Source: G963667145 sp963667145
Lineage (GTDB): Bacteria; Cloacimonadota; Cloacimonadia; G963667145
Direction: 5' to 3'
Length of the DNA: 64,000 bases
Assembly: GCA_963667145.1 (NCBI GenBank)
Contig: OY762943.1
Location: forward strand, 1,054,001 to 1,118,000
Below, piece by piece: positions 16,225 to 24,778 of the stretch. The notes below the pieces were generated by a model. That model was not told the DNA's origin, did no database searches, and saw only the letters and a list, made by a program, of their open reading frames with translations. Within the stretch, counting starts at the first letter, position 1. The number at the start of each line of letters is the position of its first letter. A program made the translations under genes and the position numbers.

Positions 16225-17569
16225 AAGAACAGCTCGGTTAGGCACAGCTCCTGTTTTCCCATTGCTTTTCAAATTGTCCATTCCCGCGATGGCAGGGATG
16301 CTGATACAAGCAGCTTATAACATTGTGGATAGCATTTTTGTGGGACATTTTTCGCACCTGGGACTTGCGGCTATTGGTTTGTCTTTCCCCATTCAGATTT
16401 TGATGATGGTGATAGGTGTCGGAATCGGCATAGGTAGCTCTTCCCTATTGTCCAGAACTCTGGGTGCACAAAAGAACGATTTGGCGAACAATATCGCTTT
16501 GCACACATTTTCGCTTATTTTGGTTTTCGGGATATTGACCTATTTTGTGGGACGCTACGGAAGTCATTTCTTGTTGTCGCTATTTGTGAAGGATGAACAG
16601 CTTTTGCTTATGGCAGAGGAATATCTGAGGATTATTCTTGTAGGCTCTGTTTTTTTGTATTTTCCGATGATACTTAGTAGCGTTTTGCGAGCTGAGGGGA
16701 ACGCAACTGTGCCAATGCTGACGATGTTGATAGGGGCTTTGATAAATATCGCATTAGACCCGATTCTTATTTTTGGTTGGTGGATTTTTCCGCCCATGGG
16801 CGTTAGAGGTGCTGCCGTGGCAACGGTTTTTTCCCGTGTAATAAACTCTTGCTTCATTCTTCTCATTTTATTTTTTGGAAAAAATCAGATTAAGCTGAAG
16901 CTAAAGTACTTTTCTTTCGACTGGAAGATTTATCTCGAAATATTCAAAATCGGTGTTCCTGTTGCTCTCATCCAGTTTTTCGGAGGGATAACCATTGCTG
17001 GAGCGAACAAGATTTTGGGCAATTACGGTTCGGGAGCTTTGGCTGTGATGAGCCTTTACTTTCGTTTGCAGTCTCTTGTGATGATGCCGTTATTTGGCTT
17101 GGGACAAGGACTGATGTCGATGGTTGGCTACAATTTTGGACACAAGAAACCCGAGAGAATAGTGCAAACTGTCAAAATTTCGCTTATCTCAGGCACATCA
17201 ATTTGCTTGTTGGGATTTTTGACGATGAGGTTCTTTCCAGTGCCGATTTTGAAGATGTTCGGACTTGAAGGGGAAATATTGAATCTTGGTGTAGGAGCTT
17301 TAATTGCTTGCAGTTATGGAATACCATTTATAGCTATAGAGATGTTGGGCGGAATGATTTTTCAGGCTTTGGGATTGGGAGTGCCATCCATGGTTTCGTC
17401 TCTTATCAGGCAGGTGATAATCCTTTTGCCCGTTATGTGGTTTCTCAGTTACAAATTTGGACTGAGCGTTTTGTGGTATGCAATGCCTTTGTCAGCGGTT
17501 ACTTCGTTCTGTTTTATGGCTTTGTTGTTGCTTATCGCTTTCCCCAAGAAATTAAGGCTTATCGCCTAG
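16214..17569 (+). CDS. MATE family efflux transporter (first copy)
   Basis: A 451-residue inner membrane protein with about 12 predicted helices in two related halves. It has the typical N-terminal block GTAPVFPLLFKLSIPAMAG, IVDSIFVGHFSHLGLAAIG, and a cytoplasmic loop before the second half. Members use H+ or Na+ gradients to export drugs and metabolites. The start is the ATG at 16214; GGAGAG ends 4 nt before it, and the TTG at 16211 is just upstream. It overlaps marR and is 12 nt from a second MATE gene that is clearly related to it. Confidence 0.9.
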   Translation: MQNERTARLGTAPVFPLLFKLSIPAMAGMLIQAAYNIVDSIFVGHFSHLGLAAIGLSFPIQILMMVIGVGIGIGSSSLLSRTLGAQKNDLANNIALHTFSLILVFGILTYFVGRYGSHFLLSLFVKDEQLLLMAEEYLRIILVGSVFLYFPMILSSVLRAEGNATVPMLTMLIGALINIALDPILIFGWWIFPPMGVRGAAVATVFSRVINSCFILLILFFGKNQIKLKLKYFSFDWKIYLEIFKIGVPVALIQFFGGITIAGANKILGNYGSGALAVMSLYFRLQSLVMMPLFGLGQGLMSMVGYNFGHKKPERIVQTVKISLISGTSICLLGFLTMRFFPVPILKMFGLEGEILNLGVGALIACSYGIPFIAIEMLGGMIFQALGLGVPSMVSSLIRQVIILLPVMWFLSYKFGLSVLWYAMPLSAVTSFCFMALLLLIAFPKKLRLIA

Positions 17570-17581
17570 GAGTTGAGTAAT

Positions 17582-18946
17582 ATGGAACAAAAAGAAAGAA
17601 CTAAAAGATTGGGAACGGACAACGAGTTCGGCTTGTTGATAAAGCTCTCAGTTCCCGCTGTGATAGGTCTTTTTATTCAGGCGTTGTACAACGTGGTGGA
17701 CAGCATTTTTGTGGCTCATTATTCCACTGTGGGGTTGTCTGCCCTCACGATTTGCTTTCCAGTGCAGATGGTGATTATCTCCATCGCTGTGGGATTAGAG
17801 GTAGGTGGCAATTCACTCATTTCGCGGTTATTGGGCAGAAATGAACTCATCCGAGCCAACGAAGCTGCGGAGCATCTATTGGGTTTGATAGTCATTTTCG
17901 GCTTGCTGACTTCAGTGGTGGGATTCTTCTTTAGTGGGAGCTTGGTTTCCATTTTCACGGACGACGCACAACTTTTGGCTGTTGGCGAGTCGTACATTCG
18001 CATAATCTTGATAAATTCTGTGTTTGTTTACGCTCCGATGGTGCTGTGTGGCATTTTGCGAGCAGAGGGCAACGCTTTTATCCCGATGATAACCATGGTG
18101 ATGGGAGGCTTGCTCAACATCGTTTTGGATCCTTGGTTCATCTTTGGAGGTTGGGGGCTATCCCCTATGGGAGTGGAAGGTGCTGCGTGGGCAACTGTCT
18201 TGGCAAGAGTCATTTCCACGGCATTTGTTCTGGTTGCTCTTTTGAAAGGCGACAATCAAATCTCCATAAAGAGATTTCATTTTGCTTTTGACTATCGCTT
18301 GATTTTGGATATTTTCAAAGTCGGCTTTCCTGTGTCCATGGTGGAGATGCTCGGCAGCGTGATGATGGCAGGAGCCAGCAGAATTGTTGGTGCATACGGC
18401 ATAAACGCTTTGGCGGTTTTGGGAATCTACTTCCGTTTGCATCTGTTCGTTATTTTGCCGATATTCGGCATCGGTCAGGGCGTGATGCCCATAGTTGGCT
18501 ACAACTTCGGACGAAAGCAGGTGCATCGGGTGAAGAAAACCATCTTCTCGGGAATGGCTCTCGGCACAGTCATTTGCATGGTCGGTTTTGCCTTGTTTTA
18601 TTGGTTTCCCGAGTGGTTGCTTCTGTTGTTCGGAGCAAAAGGAGAGTTGTTTTCTTTGGGAATAAAAGTTTTGAAGATTACCAGTTGGAGCTTCCCTCTC
18701 GTGGGAATATGCATCATCGGAGGTGTTTCCTTTCAGGGATTTGGCATCGGCTATCTCGCTTTCATCGAGTCGATTATCCGCCAGATACTTGTGTTGCTTC
18801 CTGTTATGTGGTTGTTTAGTGAGTGGTACGGCTTTGAGGGACTTTGGTACTCATTCCCCTTGTCGGAAATAGCATCTTTTTTGGTGATTTTGGTGTTTTA
18901 CATCTTTTTGTTTCCGCGAGTTTTGAAAAAAGTGGAGAGCAATTAA
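17582..18946 (+). CDS. MATE family efflux transporter (second copy)
   Basis: A 454-residue paralogue of the preceding protein with the same opening (ERTKRLGTDNEFGLLIKLSVP, then NVVDSIFVAHYSTVGLSA). The two differ throughout, so the duplication is old rather than recent. The start is the ATG at 17582, 9 nt after GGAG (17569-17572); a TTG at 17573 has no spacing for a ribosome binding site. It is the last gene of the marR-MATE-MATE operon. The tandem pair may cover different substrates under one regulator. Confidence 0.9.
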   Translation: MEQKERTKRLGTDNEFGLLIKLSVPAVIGLFIQALYNVVDSIFVAHYSTVGLSALTICFPVQMVIISIAVGLEVGGNSLISRLLGRNELIRANEAAEHLLGLIVIFGLLTSVVGFFFSGSLVSIFTDDAQLLAVGESYIRIILINSVFVYAPMVLCGILRAEGNAFIPMITMVMGGLLNIVLDPWFIFGGWGLSPMGVEGAAWATVLARVISTAFVLVALLKGDNQISIKRFHFAFDYRLILDIFKVGFPVSMVEMLGSVMMAGASRIVGAYGINALAVLGIYFRLHLFVILPIFGIGQGVMPIVGYNFGRKQVHRVKKTIFSGMALGTVICMVGFALFYWFPEWLLLLFGAKGELFSLGIKVLKITSWSFPLVGICIIGGVSFQGFGIGYLAFIESIIRQILVLLPVMWLFSEWYGFEGLWYSFPLSEIASFLVILVFYIFLFPRVLKKVESN

Positions 18947-19022
18947 TTTTGAAATTATGTTGACTTGCGAGGTCTTGAATAAATTTGATTTGCTATAGCT
19001 TGTGATTTTAAGGAGAATTGAG

Positions 19023-21059
19023 ATGGGAAAAGAGAGATTTTTGGTTACTTCGGCGTTGCCTTACGCCAATGGCGATTTGCACGTCGGACACATTGCAGGT
19101 GCATATCTGCCGGGCGATATTTTCGTCAAATATTTGCGTCTGAAAGGCGAGGATGTTTTGTATTTTTGCGGGACGGACGAACACGGAGCTCCCATTTCCA
19201 TCAAGGCTGAAGCCGAAGGCAAGACGCCTCAGCAGATAGTCGATTTCTATCATCAGCGAATGGTGGAAGATTTTGAAGGCTTGGGCATCGAGTTCAACAA
19301 TTTCTCTGGCACGGCACGTCCTCCTCATCACAAGTTATCCCAAGAGTTTTTCCTAAATCTTCTGAAGAAAGGCTACATCTCCACGCAAGTTTCCGAGCAG
19401 TATTATTGCCCCAAGTGTGAGCGGTTTTTGGCGGATAGATACGTGGAAGGCGTTTGTCCTCATTGTGGCAAATCTGGTGCCAGAGGCGACCAGTGTGATG
19501 CTTGTGGCAAGTTGATGGATTCCACTGGTCTCGTTCAGCCAGAATGCAAGATTTGTGGGACAACTCCCGAGGTTCGCTCCACCACACATTGGATGCTGGA
19601 TTTGCCTGCGTTCGTTCCGAGGCTCAAGGAGTGGCTTTCGAGCAAGTCCAACTGGAAAGAGAACATCATGAAATTCATCATGGGCTTGGTTGACGAAGGC
19701 TTGAAGAAGCGAGCAGTTACACGTGACATCGACTGGGGAGTTCCAGTTCCACTGGAGGATGCGGAAGGCAAAGTTCTCTACGTTTGGTTTGACGCTCCCA
19801 TCGGCTATGTTTCCAGTTCCGTTGAATATTTTGGCAAGACGGATAATCCTGACGGTTGGCGAGATTATTGGCTCAATCCGCAGACGAAACTCGTTCACTT
19901 CATCGGCAAGGACAACAACATTTTTCATGCGATTTTTTGGCCAGCAATGCTGATGGGTCAAGACGACAACTATGTTTTGCCTCACGATATTCCTGCGAAC
20001 GAATTTCTGAATTTGGAAGGCGACAAGCTCTCCACGAGCAAGAATTGGGCGATTTGGATTAAAGATTTTTTGGCTGAGTTCGATGGCGAACTTTTGCGAT
20101 ATTATGTGGCGAGGATAGCTCCTGAACACAAAGATTCCGACTTTGTGTGGAAAGACTTTCAGGCGAAAGTCAACGGTGAGCTTGCCAACATTTTGGGCAA
20201 CTTGGCAAATCGTGTTTTCAGCTTCGGGAATAAATTTTTCGAGGGTCAGATTTGCAAGTCGTCCGAACTGGACGACAAGGCTACTTCCGTTTTGCAAGAG
20301 GCTTACGCCTTGGTTGGCGAGATGGATGAGAATTATCAGAATTACAAAGTCAAGCGTAATGCGGAGTTGGGAATGAACCTTGCACGATTGGGCAATAAGT
20401 ATTTCGATGAGACAGCTCCGTGGAAGTCTGTGAAAACGGACAAAGCCCAAGCAGAGCAGTCGCTTTATGTGTGTTGTGAACTCTTGCGTATCTTCAGCGT
20501 TGTGTATTCTCCAATTTTGCCGAGAGCCTGCAAACGCTTGGCAAATATGTTGGGAATTGAGAGCGAAGTTACTTGGCAGCATGCAGGTTCTTCGCAAGAT
20601 AAATATGTGTTTAGCGGAGTTGAACCGCTGTTTCCAAAGATTGAGGACGACAAGATTCAGGCTCAAATCGACAAATTAAAAAAATCTTGCCAACAAGAGG
20701 TGGAGAATGCTGACAACATCCCTGCGATAAAAAAAGCGATTTCGTTCGATAAGTTCCAAGAGATGGATTTGCGAATGGGGAAAATTTTGGAATGCGAGGT
20801 TGTTCCGAAGTCGAAAAAGCTGTTAAAATTAACAATCGACTTGGGAACTGAAAAAAGGCAAATTTTCTCGGGAATTTCCAAATATTATGTTCCCAGTCAA
20901 CTTTTGGGGAAATCAGTGGTGATTTTGGCGAATTTGGAAGCCAGAAAAATAATGGGCATGGATTCTCAGGGAATGATTTTGGCGGTAGAGGGAGCCGACG
21001 GAAATTTGTCGCTTCTGTTTGCGGACAAGAACATTTCAGCCGGAAGCATCATCAGTTAA
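19023..21059 (+). CDS. metG: Methionyl-tRNA synthetase with C-terminal tRNA-binding domain
   Basis: Charges tRNA-Met. The HIGH-type motif is HVGH at residues 20-23 and the KMSKS equivalent is KLSTSKN. The connective domain carries four CxxC knuckles (CPKC, CPHC, CDAC and CKIC), as in the MetRS type that binds two zinc ions. Residues from about 570 form an EMAP-II/Trbp111-like tRNA-binding domain (MDLRMGKILECEVVPKSKK, then GKSVVILANLEARKIMGMDS). The start is the ATG at 19023, 7 nt after AAGGAG (19010-19015); a GTG at 19002 would place the binding site inside the gene. Confidence 0.95.
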   Translation: MGKERFLVTSALPYANGDLHVGHIAGAYLPGDIFVKYLRLKGEDVLYFCGTDEHGAPISIKAEAEGKTPQQIVDFYHQRMVEDFEGLGIEFNNFSGTARPPHHKLSQEFFLNLLKKGYISTQVSEQYYCPKCERFLADRYVEGVCPHCGKSGARGDQCDACGKLMDSTGLVQPECKICGTTPEVRSTTHWMLDLPAFVPRLKEWLSSKSNWKENIMKFIMGLVDEGLKKRAVTRDIDWGVPVPLEDAEGKVLYVWFDAPIGYVSSSVEYFGKTDNPDGWRDYWLNPQTKLVHFIGKDNNIFHAIFWPAMLMGQDDNYVLPHDIPANEFLNLEGDKLSTSKNWAIWIKDFLAEFDGELLRYYVARIAPEHKDSDFVWKDFQAKVNGELANILGNLANRVFSFGNKFFEGQICKSSELDDKATSVLQEAYALVGEMDENYQNYKVKRNAELGMNLARLGNKYFDETAPWKSVKTDKAQAEQSLYVCCELLRIFSVVYSPILPRACKRLANMLGIESEVTWQHAGSSQDKYVFSGVEPLFPKIEDDKIQAQIDKLKKSCQQEVENADNIPAIKKAISFDKFQEMDLRMGKILECEVVPKSKKLLKLTIDLGTEKRQIFSGISKYYVPSQLLGKSVVILANLEARKIMGMDSQGMILAVEGADGNLSLLFADKNISAGSIIS

Positions 21060-21070
21060 TTTTACACACA

Positions 21071-21106
21071 AAAAAAGCACTTTCTCCGCCATGGGAAAGT
21101 GCTTTT
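21071..21106. terminator. Bidirectional terminator between metG and groES
   Basis: Stem AAAAAAGCACTTTC (21071-21084) pairs with GAAAGTGCTTTT (21095-21106) around a 10-nt loop. A-rich and T-rich flanks allow termination of both convergent genes. Confidence 0.8.
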
Positions 21107-21132
21107 AACTTATGGAATATTTATAGAGAGGT

Positions 21133-21408
21133 TTACTCTATCACAGCCAAAATGTCGTCTTGGGAAAGAATCATATACTCTTTGCCGTCAAGTTTAACTT
21201 CAGTTCCGCCGTATTTGGAGAAAAGAATTTCGTCGCCGACTTTGACCAATTTTTTCAAATCTTCGTCGCTACCAACGGCAACAATTTTTCCTGTTTGAGG
21301 TTTTTCTTTGGCAGAATCTGGCAAAATGATGCCACCAACGCTCTTTTCTTCAGCCTCTTTTTTTTCTATAACAACTCTTTTGTCTAAAGGTTTAATCTTC
21401 ATTTTCAA
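21133..21408 (-). CDS. groES: Co-chaperonin GroES
   Basis: A 91-residue protein of normal GroES length. It has the opening IKPLDKRVVIEKKEAEE, the mobile loop KSVGGIILPDSAKEKPQTG and the C-terminal block VGDEILFSKYGGTEVKLDGKEYMILSQDDILAVIE. It caps the GroEL barrel during folding. No groEL is adjacent: the gene downstream is the convergent metG. The two subunits are therefore encoded apart in this genome. A ribosome binding site (AAGGAG read on the minus strand) precedes the start. The upstream region holds a degenerate CIRCE-like element. Confidence 0.95.
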   Translation of the reverse strand: MKMKIKPLDKRVVIEKKEAEEKSVGGIILPDSAKEKPQTGKIVAVGSDEDLKKLVKVGDEILFSKYGGTEVKLDGKEYMILSQDDILAVIE

Positions 21409-21424
21409 ACTCCTTTAAAATTAT

Positions 21425-21451
21425 TTAGCAGTGTCAGAATGCGATTGCTAC
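21425..21451 (-). promoter_or_regulatory. Degenerate CIRCE-like element upstream of groES
   Basis: TTAGCAGTG (21425-21433), 9 nt, then GATTGCTAC (21443-21451). Compared with the HrcA operator TTAGCACTC-N9-GAGTGCTAA, 14 of 18 positions match and the spacing is exact. It lies about 17 nt before the groES start. Confidence 0.5.
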
Positions 21452-21454
21452 TTT

Positions 21455-21480
21455 TTTAGTCAAGAAAAAATTTGACTAAA
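21455..21480. promoter_or_regulatory. Back-to-back -35 palindrome of groES and the HtrA-like gene
   Basis: TTTAGTCAA (21455-21463), 8 nt, TTGACTAAA (21472-21480): a perfect 9-bp inverted repeat. Each arm gives a TTGACT -35 pointing outward, one to groES (minus strand) and one to the HtrA-like gene (plus strand). The -10 elements are weak in both directions. Confidence 0.45.
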
Positions 21481-21531
21481 ATTTAAACGGATTTAAAAGG
21501 GACGAATACGAGATATTCTATGGAGGTTGTA

Positions 21532-22899
21532 ATGAATAGAGTGCTATTTGGAATAGTTTTTTTAAGCGTTTTTAGTTTCAGTTTGTGGGGATCGGAAGAT
21601 TGGCAAAGCCCTGTCAAAGAGGTTTCAGGTGCTGTGGTCAACGTTGTGGTTGAGGAGAATGTTGACCAAGAATCTTCTGCTGATATGGTCAGCATGGGTT
21701 CAGGAGTTATCTTCAAAAAAGATTCCGACAACTACTATCTGGCGACGGTCAATGCCAACATTGAGGGATTGGAACACAAGAGCTTTTTTGCTGTGGCTTC
21801 TGATGCCAAGAAATATCCATTGGAATTAGTCGGCAAGCAAGAAAGCGTGAATATCGCTGTTTATAAATTTACCACTTCGGACGATTTGGAAGCCAAGTTG
21901 AAGAGCTCTTCGTCTGTCGATTTGGGAAAAAATATTTGTATTTTGGGCAGCAGTTTAAATCAGTCTGGAGGTCTGCAACTGAGTGCTTCTTCAGGCATAG
22001 TTGCCAAGACGGGCGTTACTCTGCAAGGCGATAACAGCAATTTGCAAATTTTTGAGGTTGATGCTCTCGTCACTCTGTCAGGTTTGGGTGGAATAGTGAT
22101 AGACAATTCAGGCAAAATGGTTGGTTTTGCTATAGATGTAACTTCCCGAGGAGATGATGGTTATATGCAACAAGGTTTGATTTTGTCGTCGGCTTCTTTC
22201 CTCGCGGTTACGGACAAAATTCTTTCTCTTCCCGCTACCACAGTTGCAGAGCCTAAGGAAGAGTTGGCTCCACTTGCACCTGTTGTGAACACCACTTTTT
22301 ATGGGTTGGTTTTGCGAGATGCAACTCCCGAAGATTTGAAAGAAAACGGCTCGCCTTACAAGGGTGGTATAATTGTCGAGAATATTATGCCGGGTAGTGC
22401 AGGAGAAAAAGCAGGTTTCAGAGTTGGCGATTTAATCGTTGGTGCAGATAGCTACGGAGCTCCGAATTTTGAGACTTTGCAAAAGATTGAGCAGCGTGTC
22501 AAAAGCCGAGGTGTGATGGTTGTTTTTGTTTACAAAAATGGCAAAAGAGAAAACATCTATTTGGATTTGAAAGAGCCTGCCATTCCTCAGTTGCCAGGAT
22601 TGGAACCTCCAGTAGATCCTGAGCCGAAATCAGATTTTGGTGTTTCTGTTGGTGCTTTGAGCGATGCTCAGAAAGAAAAGATGGATTTTGGCGTTGTTGT
22701 TTCTTCTGTTGAGTCCGAGTCAGCTTTCGCCAAAGCAGGTATAAGAGCAGGTGACGTCATCCAAGAAGTTCAGGACGTTTTGATACAAGACGAAGCCCAA
22801 TTTAAGCAAGAGATGAGCAAAGCGAAGGCAGGAGATAAGTTACTATTCTATGTGATGCATGGCGATGGTAGTTCTGGCTATGTAACTGTCTCTTTCTAA
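21532..22899 (+). CDS. HtrA/DegP-like protein with two PDZ domains and a dead protease domain
   Basis: A 455-residue exported protein: signal peptide at residues 1-20, trypsin-like HtrA domain (about 25-235), then two PDZ domains (about 260-345, with GGIIVENIMPGSAGEKAGFRVGD; and 365-455, with AFAKAGIRAGDVIQEV) joined by a proline-rich linker. The fold markers GSGVIF and GGIVIDNSGKMVGFAI are clear, but all three catalytic positions differ. The histidine site (TNxHVV) reads TVNANIE, the aspartate site (DLAVLK) reads NIAVYK, and the serine site (GNSGGP) reads SGLGGI. It is therefore probably a chaperone or scaffold rather than a protease. The start is the ATG at 21532 after GGAGG (21522-21526). 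ispD follows after 12 nt. Confidence 0.85.
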   Translation: MNRVLFGIVFLSVFSFSLWGSEDWQSPVKEVSGAVVNVVVEENVDQESSADMVSMGSGVIFKKDSDNYYLATVNANIEGLEHKSFFAVASDAKKYPLELVGKQESVNIAVYKFTTSDDLEAKLKSSSSVDLGKNICILGSSLNQSGGLQLSASSGIVAKTGVTLQGDNSNLQIFEVDALVTLSGLGGIVIDNSGKMVGFAIDVTSRGDDGYMQQGLILSSASFLAVTDKILSLPATTVAEPKEELAPLAPVVNTTFYGLVLRDATPEDLKENGSPYKGGIIVENIMPGSAGEKAGFRVGDLIVGADSYGAPNFETLQKIEQRVKSRGVMVVFVYKNGKRENIYLDLKEPAIPQLPGLEPPVDPEPKSDFGVSVGALSDAQKEKMDFGVVVSSVESESAFAKAGIRAGDVIQEVQDVLIQDEAQFKQEMSKAKAGDKLLFYVMHGDGSSGYVTVSF

Positions 22900-22911
22900 T
22901 TCACTTACGAG

Positions 22912-23586
22912 ATGTCTGATTTTGTAGCTATTGTTACTGCTGGTGGTAGTGGCAGGAGAATGGCTTCCGATAAGAAGAAACAGTTTCTTTTGTTGCAAGG
23001 CAAAACTGTTTTGGAACACACGATAGAGAGATTTTTGGCGGTTGGAGTCTTCGCTCGCATCGTGGTTGTGTTGCCCGAGGACGAATTTCTCTTGGAGAAA
23101 GCTCGATTGTCTCTTCTATTTCCGACTTTGGAATTTGTGCAAGGAGGCAAATTCCGTCAAGATTCCGTGTTCAACGCTTTGAAATACATCGAAAAAGCAG
23201 ACTACGTCTTCGTGCACGACGGCGTGCGACCATTTGTGAAAGAAAGCCTGATTTTGAAATTGGCTGATTTGGTGCAAGAGAAACAAGCTGTCATTCCAGC
23301 TGTTCCCACGACAAACACTCTGAAATTGGTCAATTCGGAGAAAGTCGAAAAGACACTGAAAAGAGAGGCTATTTTCGGTGCGACAACTCCACAGGTTTTT
23401 TCTTACGGTTTGCTCAAAAAATCTTACGAAAAAGCTCTCAAGGACGATGTTGAGTTCACGGACGATGCCAGTCTTTTGGAGTTTTTGGGATATTCGGTTT
23501 TTTGGGTGGAAGACGAGCCTTCCAACATCAAGATAACCACTCCGTTTGATTTTTTGGTGGCGGAGACTTTGGTCAAGAGTTTTTAA
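22912..23586 (+). CDS. ispD: 2-C-methyl-D-erythritol 4-phosphate cytidylyltransferase
   Basis: Third step of the MEP isoprenoid pathway; it makes CDP-methylerythritol from CTP. The 224-residue protein has the nucleotide-binding start AIVTAGGSGRRM with the following KKKQFLLLQGK, VFVHDGVRPFV in the middle, AVPTTNTLK, the FGATTPQVF segment and the FTDDASLLE motif near residue 180. The isoprenoid product feeds undecaprenyl phosphate, the lipid handled by the DUF368 protein earlier in the window. It ends in a 14-nt overlap with the convergent xseA. Confidence 0.93.
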   Translation: MSDFVAIVTAGGSGRRMASDKKKQFLLLQGKTVLEHTIERFLAVGVFARIVVVLPEDEFLLEKARLSLLFPTLEFVQGGKFRQDSVFNALKYIEKADYVFVHDGVRPFVKESLILKLADLVQEKQAVIPAVPTTNTLKLVNSEKVEKTLKREAIFGATTPQVFSYGLLKKSYEKALKDDVEFTDDASLLEFLGYSVFWVEDEPSNIKITTPFDFLVAETLVKSF

Positions 23587-24778
23587 GCTCGTTAATCGCC
23601 TTTATATCCAGATAGATACTGCCGTCTTTCAGGATAATTTCCAACGGCTTGTTCGTATTGATTTGCTTTGTTGTTCTAATCGTTTTTTGCTCTTGCCTGA
23701 TTATAGCGTATCCCCTATCCAAAGTTTTTAGTGGAGATAGTTCTTCCAATTTGCTGATGGCGACTTTGATTTTTTGCGTATTCTGAGAGATTTTTGTCGC
23801 CAAAAGATGCTTCATCATCAGTTGCGATGTCTCTATTTTTGTCTTGAGATTTTCCAATTTTGCATAAGGCGAATAAGTAGCCAAATTCTGTTGCAATCGG
23901 TGGATTTTTAGCTTAAAATCGGTAATTTTTGCCTGAGAATTGAGCGTTATCAGGCTTTTTGCGTCCATCAATTTTTCCACCAGTTTTGCTTTGTCCGGCA
24001 CGGCGAGTTCGGCTGCAGCGGAAGGAGTTGGTGCTCGCAAATCAGCCACAAAATCGGCGATAGTATAGTCTATTTCGTGCCCAATTCCTGTGATTATCGG
24101 AGTTTTGGCAGCGAAAATCGTTCGAGCTAACTCTTCGGAATTGAAGCAAAACAAATCTTCTTGGCTTCCTCCTCCCCTGCCGACAATCAGCAAATCTACG
24201 GGATATTTTTCTTCGAAATACTGTATTCCCGAGATTATGGATTCGGGTGCTTTTTCGCCCTGCACCAAGACGGGATAGAGGTAAATTTCACAGGGAAATC
24301 TTCTGGTGAGAACGTTGCGAATATCTTGAATGGCAGCACCCGTTGCAGAGGTAACGATTCCGATTTTTTTCGGGTATTCGGGGATATTTTTCTTGTAAAT
24401 TTGCTCAAAAAGTCCTTCTTTTTCCAGTTTTTTCTTCAAAATTTCGAACTTTTTGTTTAATTCGCCCAAGCCTTTCTTTTCCATGGAACTGGCAACTATT
24501 TGGTAATTTCCAGACGCCTCGTACAAGTCCAACTTTCCGAAGCAAACGACCTCATCCCCATTCTGCGGGACAAAGTCGAGCATCGAGGCGTAATATTTGA
24601 ACATCACTCCTTTCAGTGACGATTTTTCGTCCTTGAGACCGAAATACAGATGTCCCGATCGGTGCAAAGTGCAGTTGGTCAATTCGCCCTGCACAAACAG
24701 TTGCGGGATATTGCTTTTGATGATGTTTTTTAGGTGAGCGTTAATCTCACTGACGCTAAAAATTTCTTGATTTTCCAT
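23573..24778 (-). CDS. xseA: Exodeoxyribonuclease VII large subunit
   Basis: The large subunit of the single-strand-specific nuclease that trims DNA ends. The 401 residues show the N-terminal OB fold (FVQGELTNCTLHRSGHLYFGLKD), the catalytic core (GIVTSATGAAIQDIRNVLTRRFP, then VGRGGGSQEDLFCFNSEELAR and ITGIGHEIDYTIADFVADLRAPTPSAAAE), a long helical region and the C-terminal LDRGYAII segment. The start abuts the hydF stop with no gap, so it is translated from the hydE-hydF transcript. The small subunit xseB is not in the window. Confidence 0.95.
   Translation of the reverse strand: MENQEIFSVSEINAHLKNIIKSNIPQLFVQGELTNCTLHRSGHLYFGLKDEKSSLKGVMFKYYASMLDFVPQNGDEVVCFGKLDLYEASGNYQIVASSMEKKGLGELNKKFEILKKKLEKEGLFEQIYKKNIPEYPKKIGIVTSATGAAIQDIRNVLTRRFPCEIYLYPVLVQGEKAPESIISGIQYFEEKYPVDLLIVGRGGGSQEDLFCFNSEELARTIFAAKTPIITGIGHEIDYTIADFVADLRAPTPSAAAELAVPDKAKLVEKLMDAKSLITLNSQAKITDFKLKIHRLQQNLATYSPYAKLENLKTKIETSQLMMKHLLATKISQNTQKIKVAISKLEELSPLKTLDRGYAIIRQEQKTIRTTKQINTNKPLEIILKDGSIYLDIKAINELKNS

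Noticed and set aside
19353..20666. Open frame of 437 codons on the minus strand opposite metG
   Set aside because: It lies fully inside metG; composition is that of an antisense shadow and no family features are seen.
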